This document shows, one piece after another, positions 33,666-42,682 of a DNA stretch of 64,000 bases (its first letter is position 1; every line of letters starts with the position of its first letter). This DNA is from Pseudomonas psychrophila HA-4 (lineage in GTDB: Bacteria; Pseudomonadota; Gammaproteobacteria; Pseudomonadales; Pseudomonadaceae). The position numbers and the translations under genes are program-made. The notes beneath the pieces were generated by a model. That model saw only the letters and a list, made by a program, of their open reading frames with translations, did no database searches and was not told where the DNA came from. The stretch spans positions 1 to 64,000 of the forward strand of contig NZ_ALJC01000090.1 of assembly GCF_000282975.1 (NCBI RefSeq), in the 5' to 3' direction.

Positions 33666-34046
33666 ATGCGCTTTTTGCTTATTTTAGTGTTGGCCAGCAG
33701 TGTGGTCGGTTGCACCCGCTGGTCGATGAACCACCATCTAAACAGTGCTTATCGGGCTTATGATCGCGGAAACTGCGAAGCGGTGATGCTGCAATTGTCC
33801 GAAGTTGATCGCGACAGCCGCAGTCGCCCGTATATCTGGCCGCAAACGGCGATGCTGCGAGGGTTGTGTCTGGAGCGTACAAAGTTTTACCTCGATGCTG
33901 CCCAGACCTATCAATACATCATCAATGAGTTCCCGAAGAGCGAGTATGCCTACAGGGCGAAGGCGCGAATTGAGACCTTGCGTATTCTTAAATTCATACC
34001 AGGCCCAGGCCCAGGCACAGCTCAAGCGTTGCCAGCCTCGCTTTAG
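33666..34046 (+). CDS. small TPR-like lipoprotein
   Basis: A 126-aa protein with a lipoprotein signal (LLILVLASSVVGC, Cys at about residue 16). The mature part has TPR-like helices (NSAYRAYDRGNCEAVMLQLS and AQTYQYIINEFPKSEYAYRA). ATG 33666 is chosen over 33660 because AGGAG lies 6 bases before it. It probably sits on the inner or outer membrane facing the periplasm. Role unknown. It is alone between pyk (divergent) and the PilZ gene. Confidence 0.78.
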   Translation: MRFLLILVLASSVVGCTRWSMNHHLNSAYRAYDRGNCEAVMLQLSEVDRDSRSRPYIWPQTAMLRGLCLERTKFYLDAAQTYQYIINEFPKSEYAYRAKARIETLRILKFIPGPGPGTAQALPASL

Positions 34047-34411
34047 GCGCTGTGCGAAATGAATCTGCACTCGTTTAAGCTGCGTTGAAAATAGGCCGAA
34101 ATGTTCATTTGTAACCCGTAGACACGGCTTTCTCGCCTGTTTTCGCCCTGCATAACCTTGGTGCGAAAACGTTTCGTATAGAGTCCAAGGTTTGATGATG
34201 GCTGAAAGGCGTGCTGGCTATTTGCTATCCATTAGCTACGCTTTCCAAGCATTTGAGCGGTTTGGATCAAACAACAAGAGTCTCTGTCTTCGGTTTGCGG
34301 TGTTTTTGCCTGTGTCTCTCCGAACGGTTACACCGAGCCTTGGATCGCTTCAGGGTCTCTGGGGTGTAAACACCGTCGTGTTAAACGGCCTTCAATACAG
34401 TGAAATTTGAC
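34047..34411. other. intergenic stretch before the PilZ gene
   Basis: A 365-base gap between the lipoprotein and the PilZ gene. A weak reading frame of 72 codons at 34192 has no support from a ribosome site or protein features. No promoter, repeat or RNA gene was recognised. Confidence 0.5.
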
Positions 34412-34771
34412 ATGGTTATAGAGCGCCGCATCCAGCGTCACCAATTGACGTGTTTTTTGAAAGTATTCAACCGGTTCACGGACAAGCCCATGGGTTATTT
34501 GGGCAACGTATCTGAGGGCGGTTTGATGCTGATCAGCCAGTTGCCCCTGTTGGTCGATGCCGATTTTGAGCTTCGGCTCAAGCTTCCAGGTGCTGATGGA
34601 TGTGTGCAATGGGTAGACCTCACTGCGCGATGCCTGTGGTGCCGTGAAGATATGACACCCAATTTCTACGACTCCGGTTTTATCCTGTATCAACCGCCTG
34701 CCGAGTACCTCAAGCTGATCAATGATTTGAGCCAATACTTCAGCTTCCATCCTTTGCAGACTTCTGCGTGA
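34412..34771 (+). CDS. PilZ-domain protein (c-di-GMP binding)
   Basis: A 119-aa single PilZ domain. The binding motif is visible as ERRIQRHQL (RxxxR at about 4-8) and GNVSEGGLML (NxSxxG at about 29-34). The rest follows PilZ beta-strand structure. It may link c-di-GMP to motility or exopolysaccharide, but the partner is unknown. ATG 34412 is chosen; a GTG at 34400 would add MKFD and neither has a good ribosome site. It stands alone upstream of sbcB. The window also contains a YcgR, so at least two c-di-GMP receptors are here. Confidence 0.85.
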   Translation: MVIERRIQRHQLTCFLKVFNRFTDKPMGYLGNVSEGGLMLISQLPLLVDADFELRLKLPGADGCVQWVDLTARCLWCREDMTPNFYDSGFILYQPPAEYLKLINDLSQYFSFHPLQTSA

Positions 34772-34866
34772 TGCATCGGAGCGGGTTGCTAGGCCTTGGC
34801 TGCGGGGCTGGTATTGTCCGGCTTTGAGCGCCTAGACTGAGCGCGAATACTGCTCAGGAACACCCC

Positions 34867-36312
34867 GTGACCTCTATTTTTTGGTACGACTACGAAACGA
34901 CTGGCATTAACCCTCGCTGCGATCGAGCCGTGCAAGTGGCCGGTATCCGCACTGATCTAGAACTCAATGAGATCGATCAGCCGCTCAATCTGTACTGCCA
35001 GCCCAGTGACGATATTCTTCCTCATCCCATGGCGTGCCTGATCACCGGGATTACGCCAAGTCGACTCGAAGACAAAGGGTTGGGGGAGGCCGAGTTTATG
35101 ACTCGCACCCATGCGCAGTTGGCTCAGCCTGGTACGTGCGCAGCGGGCTACAACACGTTGCGCTTCGATGACGAGGTCACGCGCTACAGTCTGTACCGAA
35201 ACTTCTTTGATCCTTACGCGCGCGAGTGGCAAGGCGGCAACAGTCGCTGGGACCTGATTGATGTTGTGCGTACAGCCTATGCCCTGCGCCCTGAAGGCAT
35301 TGTTTGGCCCCAGGAAGAGGGGCGGGTGACGCTCAAGCTTGAGCGTTTGACGGCAGCCAACGGGATTGATCATGGTCAGGCGCACGATGCCTTGTCCGAC
35401 GTGCGTGCAACTATTGCCCTTGCGCGTTTGATTCGTGAAAAGCAGCCGAAATTGTATGACTGGTTATTCCAGTTGCGTACTAAGCAGCGAGTGTTGGATC
35501 AAGTTCGTTTGTTGCAACCGATGCTGCACATATCTGGACGCTTCTCGGCGGCGCGACATTATGCGGGGGTGGTATTGCCGCTGGGCTGGCATCCTAAAAA
35601 CCGTAACGCACTAATTGTGTGCGACCTGCACTTTGATCCGCAGCCCTTGTTGGACATGGACGCCGACTCTTTGCGCGCATTGCTTTATACGCGTCGTGAA
35701 CAGTTGCCCGAAGGCCAACTGCCAATTGGCCTTAAGCTGATTCACGTTAACCGTTGTCCGGTGGTTGCGCCTTTAAATGTAGTGCGTGCTCAGGACCAAC
35801 AGCGCTTGCAGTTGGACATGACTGAATATCAGGCGCGAGCCCGCCTGCTGATTGATGCGCAGGAAGTTTGGAAGCAAAAGTTATCTGATATTTATGCGCG
35901 TGAAGACTTCACGCCCAGTGATGATCCTGAGCAGCAGTTGTATGACGGTTTTCTGGGTGATCGTGATCGCCGGCTGTGCGAACAAGTCCGTTTGAGTGAT
36001 CCTGAACAACTGGCCAAAGATGCATGGCCTTTTGATGACGAGCGCTTGCCTGAATTATTATTTCGTTACCGCGCACGAAACTTTGCGTACACCTTGACTG
36101 CAGAAGAGCAGGCCCGTTGGCAATTGTTCTGTCAGCAGCGATTGACCGACCCTGCATTGGGTGCTCCGCTGACCCTGAGTCAATTCACCGAGGCGGCAGA
36201 TAAGCTGTCGCACAACGCAACGGCGGCCGAGCTGAAGCTTCTGAGCGAATGGCAACGTTATGCCCAAGGGTTGAGTCAGCGTGTGGGCCTGGGGTTGCAG
36301 GCAAACTATTAG
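34867..36312 (+). CDS. sbcB: exodeoxyribonuclease I
   Basis: A 481-aa 3'-5' single-strand exonuclease (ExoI) acting in mismatch repair and recombination. The DEDD catalytic motifs are visible: FWYDYETTGINP at the start (first D/E), GYNTLRFDDEVTRY, and HDALSDVRATIALA. The rest is the SH3-like and helical extension of ExoI. The start is GTG at 34867 with AGGA upstream. It ends at a shared terminator with mvaT. Synteny matches PA4316 next to PA4315 (mvaT). Confidence 0.95.
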   Translation: MTSIFWYDYETTGINPRCDRAVQVAGIRTDLELNEIDQPLNLYCQPSDDILPHPMACLITGITPSRLEDKGLGEAEFMTRTHAQLAQPGTCAAGYNTLRFDDEVTRYSLYRNFFDPYAREWQGGNSRWDLIDVVRTAYALRPEGIVWPQEEGRVTLKLERLTAANGIDHGQAHDALSDVRATIALARLIREKQPKLYDWLFQLRTKQRVLDQVRLLQPMLHISGRFSAARHYAGVVLPLGWHPKNRNALIVCDLHFDPQPLLDMDADSLRALLYTRREQLPEGQLPIGLKLIHVNRCPVVAPLNVVRAQDQQRLQLDMTEYQARARLLIDAQEVWKQKLSDIYAREDFTPSDDPEQQLYDGFLGDRDRRLCEQVRLSDPEQLAKDAWPFDDERLPELLFRYRARNFAYTLTAEEQARWQLFCQQRLTDPALGAPLTLSQFTEAADKLSHNATAAELKLLSEWQRYAQGLSQRVGLGLQANY

Positions 36313-36331
36313 GATTAAAATCTAGGCAATA

Positions 36332-36357
36332 AAAAACGCCAGCGAGCTGGCGTTTTT
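36332..36357. terminator. bidirectional terminator between sbcB and mvaT
   Basis: AAAAAACGCCAG-CGAG-CTGGCGTTTTTATT: an 8-bp stem with A- and T-runs between convergent genes. Confidence 0.93.
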
Positions 36358-36394
36358 ATTAGAGTTGCAGAAAACTCTGCGCGTCCGGTATCAC

Positions 36395-36772
36395 TTAGCC
36401 GAGCAAAGTTGCCCAACCTTCAACCTCGTCGCTGCCCCACTTGGCTTTCCACTCTTTCAGCGTTTTGTGGTTGCCACCTTTGGTTTCAATCACTTCGCCG
36501 TTGTGTGGGTTTTTGTATTGTTTAACTTTACGGGCACGTTTGGTGCCGGTGGTTTTAACAACACCGCGTGGTGCTTTGCTTGCCTTGGCTTCTGGATCCA
36601 GCAGGGCGATGATGTCGCGCAGCGACTTTTGGTATTCGCCCATCAGCGTGCGCAGTTTGCCTTCAAATTCCAGCTCGGTTTGAAGTTTGTCGTCTTCCGA
36701 CAGGTTCTTCAGGCGGGCTTGCAGTTCTTTGATAGCTTCTTCTGTTGCGCGATATTCGTTGATCAAGGACAT
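36395..36772 (-). CDS. mvaT: MvaT, H-NS-family xenogeneic silencer
   Basis: A 125-aa H-NS-family protein. The N-terminal coiled coil (NEYRATEEAIKELQARLKNL) mediates oligomerisation; the C-terminal DNA-binding part contains the MvaT motif KQYKNPHNGEVIETKGGNHK and WKAKWG. MvaT coats AT-rich DNA and silences foreign genes in Pseudomonas. AT-rich islands in this window (21.8-24.3 and 57.4-58.3 kb) are natural candidate targets. Upstream DNA (36773-37120) is AT-rich, which would allow autoregulation. Confidence 0.97.
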   Translation of the reverse strand: MSLINEYRATEEAIKELQARLKNLSEDDKLQTELEFEGKLRTLMGEYQKSLRDIIALLDPEAKASKAPRGVVKTTGTKRARKVKQYKNPHNGEVIETKGGNHKTLKEWKAKWGSDEVEGWATLLG

Positions 36773-37120
36773 GAGGATAACCTTATGCTGAAGAGGTGAC
36801 AGGGATACAGTGGCGCAATAATAGTCAGACAGTTACAGCAAGTAAATATCCAATACCGGATTAATTTAAAATTTTATTCATTAACTTTTGGTCTTTTGCA
36901 ATAAGTCGGCTTTTAAAAAGGGCTGATACCTTGGCTTTATCAATGTCATTAATAAATAATATCAACGCAACGTAAATTCAATGCAGGCCACGGTGCTGTT
37001 GGCGTCGACGCTTTGCAAGCGCGACCAGGTGCCTCAGGCAATAAGGCTCACGCAATACTGTAGTTTTGCTGCGTACTCGCTAGAATGGCGCCCTTAGTAA
37101 AGTTTTGGAGTTTTTCCCTC
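36773..37120. other. AT-rich intergenic region between mvaT and purU
   Basis: A 348-base divergent promoter region. The part at 36830-36970 is strongly AT-rich (many A/T runs such as TTAATTTAAAATTTTATTCA), fitting MvaT binding and strong promoters for mvaT. No gene or repeat is seen. Confidence 0.55.
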
Positions 37121-37969
37121 ATGCGCACTTTTCGGTTGGTGATTGCCTGCCCCGACGGCGTCGGCATTGTCGCCAAGGTCAGTAATTTCCTGGCCTCCCA
37201 CAATGGCTGGATCACTGAAGCGAGTCACCACTCGGACGATCAAAGCGGTTGGTTCTTTATGCGTCACGAAATTCGTGCCGACTCACTGCCATTTGGGCTA
37301 GAAGCTTTCCGTGAGGCATTTGCCCCAATTGCTGAAGAGTTTTCGATGGTCTGGCATATCACGGATACCGCGCAAAAGAAGCGTGTGGTCTTGATGGCCA
37401 GCCGCGAGTCGCACTGCCTTGCAGACTTGCTGCACCGCTGGCACAGCGATGAACTCGACTGCGATATTTCTTGCGTAATTTCTAACCACAACGACTTGCG
37501 CAGCATGGTTGAGTGGCACGGCATTCCGTTTTATCACGTGCCGGTTGACCCGAAAGACAAAGAACCGGCTTTCGCTGAAGTCTCGCGTCTGGTTAAACAT
37601 CATGATGCTGAAGTTGTGGTGTTGGCGCGCTACATGCAAATCCTGCCGCCTGATCTATGCCGCGAGTACGCAGGCAAGGTGATCAACATTCACCATAGTT
37701 TCTTGCCGTCATTCGTCGGCGCCAAGCCTTACCATCAAGCGTCGATGCGCGGTGTGAAGCTAATCGGCGCAACCTGCCACTACGTTACCGAAGAGCTGGA
37801 CGCGGGTCCGATCATCGAGCAGGACGTGGTGCGCGTGAGCCACAGTGACAGCATTGAGGACATGGTGCGTTTTGGTCGTGATGTCGAGAAGATGGTGCTG
37901 GCCCGTGGCCTGCGCTATCACCTCGAAGACCGCGTGCTGGTCCACGGCAACAAAACCGTCGTGTTCTGA
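37121..37969 (+). CDS. purU: formyltetrahydrofolate deformylase
   Basis: A 282-aa protein that hydrolyses 10-formyl-THF to formate and THF, supplying formate to PurT and balancing one-carbon pools. The N-terminal ACT domain (FRLVIACPDGVGIVAKVSNF) and the C-terminal formyltransferase fold with INIHHSFLPSFVGAKPYHQA and ATCHYVTEELDAGPI are intact. The ATG at 37121 matches the family start; 12 upstream in-frame codons are unsupported. PAO1 has a PurU in the same place (PA4314). Confidence 0.95.
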   Translation: MRTFRLVIACPDGVGIVAKVSNFLASHNGWITEASHHSDDQSGWFFMRHEIRADSLPFGLEAFREAFAPIAEEFSMVWHITDTAQKKRVVLMASRESHCLADLLHRWHSDELDCDISCVISNHNDLRSMVEWHGIPFYHVPVDPKDKEPAFAEVSRLVKHHDAEVVVLARYMQILPPDLCREYAGKVINIHHSFLPSFVGAKPYHQASMRGVKLIGATCHYVTEELDAGPIIEQDVVRVSHSDSIEDMVRFGRDVEKMVLARGLRYHLEDRVLVHGNKTVVF

Positions 37970-37979
37970 TCTGACTAGC

Positions 37980-38027
37980 CTGTGTAGTCGCTGCCGCAGG
38001 CTGCGAAGGGTTGCGTAGCAACCCGTT
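37980..38027. repeat. REP element after purU
   Basis: GTAGTCGCTGCCGCAGGCTG followed by CGAAGGGTTGCGTAGCAACCCG. Same family as 41838. It contains the GCCGCAGGC palindrome and an added GGGTTGC/GCAACCC stem. Confidence 0.75.
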
Positions 38028-38081
38028 TCCTTGAAAGCGCCGCGGAGCTTATCGCAAGTCCGCGGAAAAAAGGGGTTCGCC

Positions 38082-38255
38082 ATGACTGATCCACTCGACA
38101 AGGCCACCTCCAGCGCCCCTGCAACCTTGGGCGAGGGTTGTTTGAGTCGTTACGACCCGGACGCCCTCAGCCCCGAGGATGGTACTGATTTTCCTGAGGC
38201 CGCCAGGCTTTGGGAACAATTACAGCAAGACGCTGAAGCAGACTCCGGGCCGTAA
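38082..38255 (+). CDS. small acidic protein of unknown function
   Basis: A 57-aa acidic protein (MTDPLDKATSSAPATLGEG...) with no membrane span or known motif; it includes the Asp/Pro-rich stretch YDPDALSPEDGTDF. A modest AGGGG sequence lies near the ATG at 38082. It ends 9 bases before the convergent chemoreceptor gene. Composition fits a real, disordered small protein but there is no family evidence. Confidence 0.5.
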   Translation: MTDPLDKATSSAPATLGEGCLSRYDPDALSPEDGTDFPEAARLWEQLQQDAEADSGP

Positions 38256-38263
38256 GATATTGC

Positions 38264-40153
38264 TTAAATACGGAAACTGCCCACCAATTGCTTGAGGCGA
38301 GCCGCTTGCTGCTCCAGATCATTGCAGGCACGCAAGGTGGATTGCAGGTTTTCGACGCCTTCCTGATTGAGCGTATTGATCTCGGTAATGTCCATGTTGA
38401 TCGACTCAACCACCGACGTCTGTTCTTCGGTCGCGGTGGCGACGGACTGATTCATGCCATCAATCTCGCCGATGCGTTCAGTCACACTGATTAGGCGCTC
38501 GCCTGCGCGGTTAGCGATTTCAACGCTGTCCGCGCTGTGGCGCTGGCTTTCTTCCATGGTGCTCACCGACGCACGGGCGCTGACTTGTAGCTCCTCGATC
38601 ATGGTTTGCACTTGCTGCGCTGACTCTTGAGTGCGGTGCGCCAAGTTGCGCACTTCATCGGCAACCACGGCAAAGCCGCGGCCAGCCTCTCCAGCACGGG
38701 CTGCCTCAATCGCTGCGTTGAGCGCCAACAGATTGGTTTGCTGCGAGATGCTGGTGATCACTTCCAAAATCTGGCCAATATTAACGGTCTTGTCATTCAG
38801 CGACTCGATATGCCCACTGGAAGTGCCAAGCATTTGCGACAGTTGTTGCATCGAGTTGATGCTGCGCTCTACCACCTGCTGGCCTTCTTGTGCCAACCCG
38901 CGGGCATCACTGGCCTGGTGCGAGGCTTGGGCTGCGTTGCTGGCGATTTCCTGAGCTGCGGCGCCCAGTTCGTTGATCGCTGCCGCCACGCTGTTGGTGC
39001 GGCTGGCTTGTTCGTCAGAATTGAGCATTGAGGCGTTCGAGGCGCTGACAACCCGCAGCGCCACTTCGTTAACGTGTTCGGTGGCCGACGACACTTCTCG
39101 CATGGACGTGTGAACACGCTCAACAAAGTGGTTAAACGCACTGCCCAGCGTGCCGAATTCGTCTTTGGAGTTCACAGCTAGGCGGCGGGTCAAATCTCCT
39201 TCTCCCTCGGCAATGTTTTGCATCGCACGGGTCATCACGTGTAGCGGTTGCAACAGCATGCGGATCAGCAGACCGAGCAGGGCGATGATAGAAATAACCG
39301 CAATAAAGGTAGCAATGAGCGCCGAGGTACGAAATGTGCTCAACGCGGCAAAGGCTTTTTCTTTATCAACCGACAGGCCGATAGACCAGTTGACTGTGCC
39401 CAGTCCTTTGATTGGGGTGAACGTCACAATCCGGGTTTTGCCATCGACCTGGATCTCGCTGATCTGCGTGCTGATTGTCGGGGTGTCTTGTGGGTAGATG
39501 TCCTTCAGGTACTTTGTGATCAGCGCTTTGTCCGGGTGAACCAGAATTTTGCCGTCGCCACTCACCAAAAACGCATAGCCCAGACCGTTAAAGTTCAAGG
39601 CATTGATGGAGTCGGTGATGGTTTGCAGGCTCAGGTCAGCACCGACGACGCCCAGTGTTTTTCCAGTTTTTTTCGCAGCGGCGCCAATCGATATGATCAT
39701 CTGCCCGGTGACCGCATCAATGTACGGTTCGGTCAGGCTGGCGCCACTGCTGTTGATGGCGTCCTTGAACCAAGGGCGGGTCCGAGGATCGAAACCGTCC
39801 GGCATCTTGCTGTCAGGGCGGATGGTGAAACCGCCTTGATTATCGCCAAAGTAATCGGCCATAAACGTACTGGTCAGCGCTTTTTGCTCCAGCAGGCTGG
39901 CGGTCTGAGAGGGGTCGGGATTGATGGCAATCGATTGTGCTAGGTTTTCAACCAGCAAAATCCGACCTCCCAGCCACGTCTGAATGTTATTGGCCGTGAC
40001 ACTGCCCATTTCGTGGAGGTAGTTGTCCAGATTGTGACGGATGGCATTGCGCTGCAAATAGTCGTTGTACAACGTAAAGAGCGAAAATGCGGCGATGACG
40101 ATCAGGGACGCGGCAAGCAGGATTTTGTGACTGAAACGCAGGTTTTTATTCAT
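38264..40153 (-). CDS. methyl-accepting chemotaxis protein with dCache domain (Pct-like)
   Basis: A 629-aa chemoreceptor. TM1 is near residues 11-33, a periplasmic dCache domain spans about 40-275, TM2 is near 277-300, then HAMP and a signalling hairpin whose tip reads [20 protein letters not shown]. The sensor holds [10 protein letters not shown] and [12 protein letters not shown], the pattern of amino-acid-binding dCache receptors such as PctA/B/C (R-x-W-[YF] and a later Asp). No C-terminal pentapeptide tether for CheR is seen. Synteny supports a PA4309/PA4310-like role in amino-acid chemotaxis. Confidence 0.88.
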   Translation of the reverse strand: MNKNLRFSHKILLAASLIVIAAFSLFTLYNDYLQRNAIRHNLDNYLHEMGSVTANNIQTWLGGRILLVENLAQSIAINPDPSQTASLLEQKALTSTFMADYFGDNQGGFTIRPDSKMPDGFDPRTRPWFKDAINSSGASLTEPYIDAVTGQMIISIGAAAKKTGKTLGVVGADLSLQTITDSINALNFNGLGYAFLVSGDGKILVHPDKALITKYLKDIYPQDTPTISTQISEIQVDGKTRIVTFTPIKGLGTVNWSIGLSVDKEKAFAALSTFRTSALIATFIAVISIIALLGLLIRMLLQPLHVMTRAMQNIAEGEGDLTRRLAVNSKDEFGTLGSAFNHFVERVHTSMREVSSATEHVNEVALRVVSASNASMLNSDEQASRTNSVAAAINELGAAAQEIASNAAQASHQASDARGLAQEGQQVVERSINSMQQLSQMLGTSSGHIESLNDKTVNIGQILEVITSISQQTNLLALNAAIEAARAGEAGRGFAVVADEVRNLAHRTQESAQQVQTMIEELQVSARASVSTMEESQRHSADSVEIANRAGERLISVTERIGEIDGMNQSVATATEEQTSVVESINMDITEINTLNQEGVENLQSTLRACNDLEQQAARLKQLVGSFRI

Positions 40154-40348
40154 GGCTTGAAGGGTCCGCTATGGTCTGAAAATGTGAGGCCTGTACGCTG
40201 TAAACGCGCTCGCTCTGTACGTCACCGTCAGAGCAGGAGCGGTTTCTATATTTATCAGGGTGCTTGCGACGCTAGATCAGGGGTTTTCTGGTCTAGCATT
40301 AAGAATGTATCGACGCGGGACCGCGAAAGATTAATGAATGGTGGGAAA

Positions 40349-41827
40349 ATGCCTGACTCTTCTGCTCTTGTTCTCGGTGCTGACCTTGCGGGTCAGCCCA
40401 TCGCCCAGTCATTGCGCTTGGCAAACCGCCACGGCTTAGTGGCGGGCGCCACGGGGACAGGTAAAACCGTCACCCTGCAACGTTTGGCCGAGCAATTCAG
40501 CGATGCGGGTGTGGCTGTATTTGCCGCCGACATCAAAGGCGATCTGTGCGGTCTGGGCGCTGCTGGCAATCCGCAAGGCAAAATTGCCGAGCGCATTGCC
40601 AGCATGCAGTGGCTGAATTATGAGCCTAAGGCTTATCCGGTAACCCTGTGGGACATACAGGGCAAAACCGGTCATCCGTTACGCACTACCTTGAGTGAAA
40701 TGGGTCCGTTGTTGCTCGGCAGCTTGCTGGAACTGACGGACAGTCAGCAGTCGGCCTTATACGCCGCGTTCAAAGTGGCAGACCGTGAAGGCCTGCTGCT
40801 GCTGGATTTAAAAGACCTTAAAGCCTTGCTTGGCCACCTGCGTGATAACCCCCAAGTGCTAGGCGATGACGCGGCCCTAATGACTACTGGCTCCAGTCAG
40901 GCACTGCTACGCCGTCTGGCAACCCTGGAGCAGCAGGGGGCTGAGGCTTTATTTGGTGAGCCTGCGCTGCAACTCGAAGACATCTTGCAGCCTGCCAGCG
41001 ATGGCCGTGGGCGGATTCATCTGCTGGATGCCAGTCGTTTGGTGCACGAAGCGCCCAAGGTCTATGCGACTTTCCTGTTGTGGTTGTTGGCTGAGCTTTT
41101 TGAGCAGTTGCCAGAGCGTGGTGATGCCGACAAGCCTTTACTGGCACTGTTTTTCGACGAAGCGCATTTGCTGTTTGCGGGCACGCCCAAAGCGCTGCAG
41201 GACCGGTTGGAGCAGGTGGTCCGGCTGATCCGCTCCAAAGGCGTGGGTGTTTACTTTGTTACCCAGTCTCCGGCGGACTTGCCTGATACGGTGCTGGCCC
41301 AATTGGGTTTGCGTATTCAGCACGGATTAAGGGCGTTCACGGCCAAAGAGCAAAAATCCCTTAAGGCCGTGGCTGACGGATTTCGTCCTAACCCTGAATT
41401 CAATGCGCTGGCGGTGCTGACAGAGTTGGGGACGGGCGAAGCGTTGGTCGGCATGCTCGAAGAAAAAGGCACCCCGGCGATGGTTCAGCGGATGTTGATT
41501 GCGCCACCGCAGTCACGAATCGGCCCTTTGACCGAGGCTGAGCGGGCGGCCTTGATAACCCGTTCACCGTTGCAGGGGCGTTACGACAAGCCGATTGATC
41601 GCGAGTCTGCCTACGAAGTGTTGCTGGCCCGCAAAGCTCAGGCACCGGAGGCCCAAGCACAAGCGGCTCCCCATGAGCCGGGTTTTCTTGATCAGGCGGG
41701 TGACTTTCTGGGGACTACCGCGGGCAAGGCCTTGCAATCTATGGCGCGTCAGGCGGCGAGCCAAATGGGGCGTCAGTTGGTGCGCGGGTTATTGGGTTCG
41801 TTGTTGGGGGGGAGCAAGCGCAAGTAA
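40349..41827 (+). CDS. HerA/DUF853-family ATPase
   Basis: A 492-aa P-loop ATPase of the DUF853 (YjgR-like) family, related to HerA/FtsK DNA translocases. Walker A is GATGTGKTVTLQ near residue 33, Walker B is LALFFDEAHLLF near 265. The C-terminus is an Ala/Gln-rich amphipathic stretch (ALQSMARQAASQMGRQLVRG). ATG 40349 gives the family start MPDSSALVLG; an ATG 5 codons upstream is possible. No NurA-like nuclease is adjacent. Function is not established. Confidence 0.85.
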   Translation: MPDSSALVLGADLAGQPIAQSLRLANRHGLVAGATGTGKTVTLQRLAEQFSDAGVAVFAADIKGDLCGLGAAGNPQGKIAERIASMQWLNYEPKAYPVTLWDIQGKTGHPLRTTLSEMGPLLLGSLLELTDSQQSALYAAFKVADREGLLLLDLKDLKALLGHLRDNPQVLGDDAALMTTGSSQALLRRLATLEQQGAEALFGEPALQLEDILQPASDGRGRIHLLDASRLVHEAPKVYATFLLWLLAELFEQLPERGDADKPLLALFFDEAHLLFAGTPKALQDRLEQVVRLIRSKGVGVYFVTQSPADLPDTVLAQLGLRIQHGLRAFTAKEQKSLKAVADGFRPNPEFNALAVLTELGTGEALVGMLEEKGTPAMVQRMLIAPPQSRIGPLTEAERAALITRSPLQGRYDKPIDRESAYEVLLARKAQAPEAQAQAAPHEPGFLDQAGDFLGTTAGKALQSMARQAASQMGRQLVRGLLGSLLGGSKRK

Positions 41828-41837
41828 ACAGATAACC

Positions 41838-41885
41838 TGTAGCCGCTGCCGCAGGCTGCGAAGGGGGGCATAGCCGCCCGTTTTT
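41838..41885. repeat. REP element after the DUF853 gene
   Basis: TGTAGCCGCTGCCGCAGGCT followed by GCGAAGGGGGGCATAGCCGCCCG. Near-identical in its first 25 bases to the element at 37980. It lies between convergent genes. Confidence 0.75.
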
Positions 41886-41915
41886 TGAAAGTTCTGCGGT
41901 CCAGCGGCGACACCA

Positions 41916-42374
41916 TTAATCAGCTTTAGGCTTGGCGTGGCTCGCTAGGCGCTCAAGCGCTGCCCGCAACGCTGGGTCGGTTATCCCGTCGGCCGTCGCT
42001 TGAATGGTTTGCGCAGCATCGATGGAAAGGTCAAGCGTGTGACCGTTGACTTTGGCCAGCACCGTAGGCGGCTGAACCTTGAACAAAATCCGGGTCAGGC
42101 TGGCAAACTCGTCAAAGGCCTGTAATTGACGTTGCAAACGTTTTTGCTGGTAACGCAAACGTGTAGCCCAATGGCCGTCGGTGACGATTAACAACAAACT
42201 GCCCTCGCGCCATGACGCCACGTGACAATGTTCACGTGCGGCAGGCTGGAGTTGGCTTTCGAGCAGGCGTTGTAGGTGCGCCAAGCGCTTGGCGTGGCCA
42301 AAAATGGCCTTTAGGGGCTTGGCCTCGCGAAGCAGAACAGAGGGTGCCCGTGCTGGGTGTGGGCGAAAAGCCAT
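41916..42374 (-). CDS. dciA: DciA (DUF721), replicative-helicase operator
   Basis: A 152-aa protein of the DUF721/DciA family, the ancestral loader-like factor for DnaB in bacteria lacking DnaC. It has the KH-like pattern CHVASWREGSLLLIVTDGHW and then ATRLRYQQKRL, typical of the family. ATG 42374 (MAFRPHPARAP) is chosen; an earlier in-frame ATG 10 codons upstream adds a non-family tail. It is divergent from secA, as in other pseudomonads where it lies between lpxC and secA. The gap up to secA (42375-42682) has no gene. Confidence 0.85.
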   Translation of the reverse strand: MAFRPHPARAPSVLLREAKPLKAIFGHAKRLAHLQRLLESQLQPAAREHCHVASWREGSLLLIVTDGHWATRLRYQQKRLQRQLQAFDEFASLTRILFKVQPPTVLAKVNGHTLDLSIDAAQTIQATADGITDPALRAALERLASHAKPKAD

Positions 42375-42682
42375 GTTCAAGCACCTTAAAAAACTGAGGG
42401 GCAATCTTAGCAGAAAGTGCCCATTTCACTCGACATAGTCCTGAATCGCTTCAGTTTATTTGCAAAATCAATGAGTAACTTATGCCTCGCATGGGTTGAA
42501 GTTCCGCAAAAAGGCCTTATTTTAGTCAGGCCCCGTCACAACGCTAGACCAGTATCGTGGAATAACGCCACTTTCCTCACCGACGTTTCCGGGTAGAATG
42601 CTCGCTCGCATGCGGCCATCAGGGCTGCTCGGGCGACTCACGGGGCCGCCCTCCATCCCTATGTGTGGAAGATCCTGCCGAT

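Noticed and set aside
34192..34410. A 72-codon frame starting MMMAERR before the PilZ gene
   Set aside because: Weak ribosome site and no recognisable features; it overlaps the likely start of the PilZ gene.
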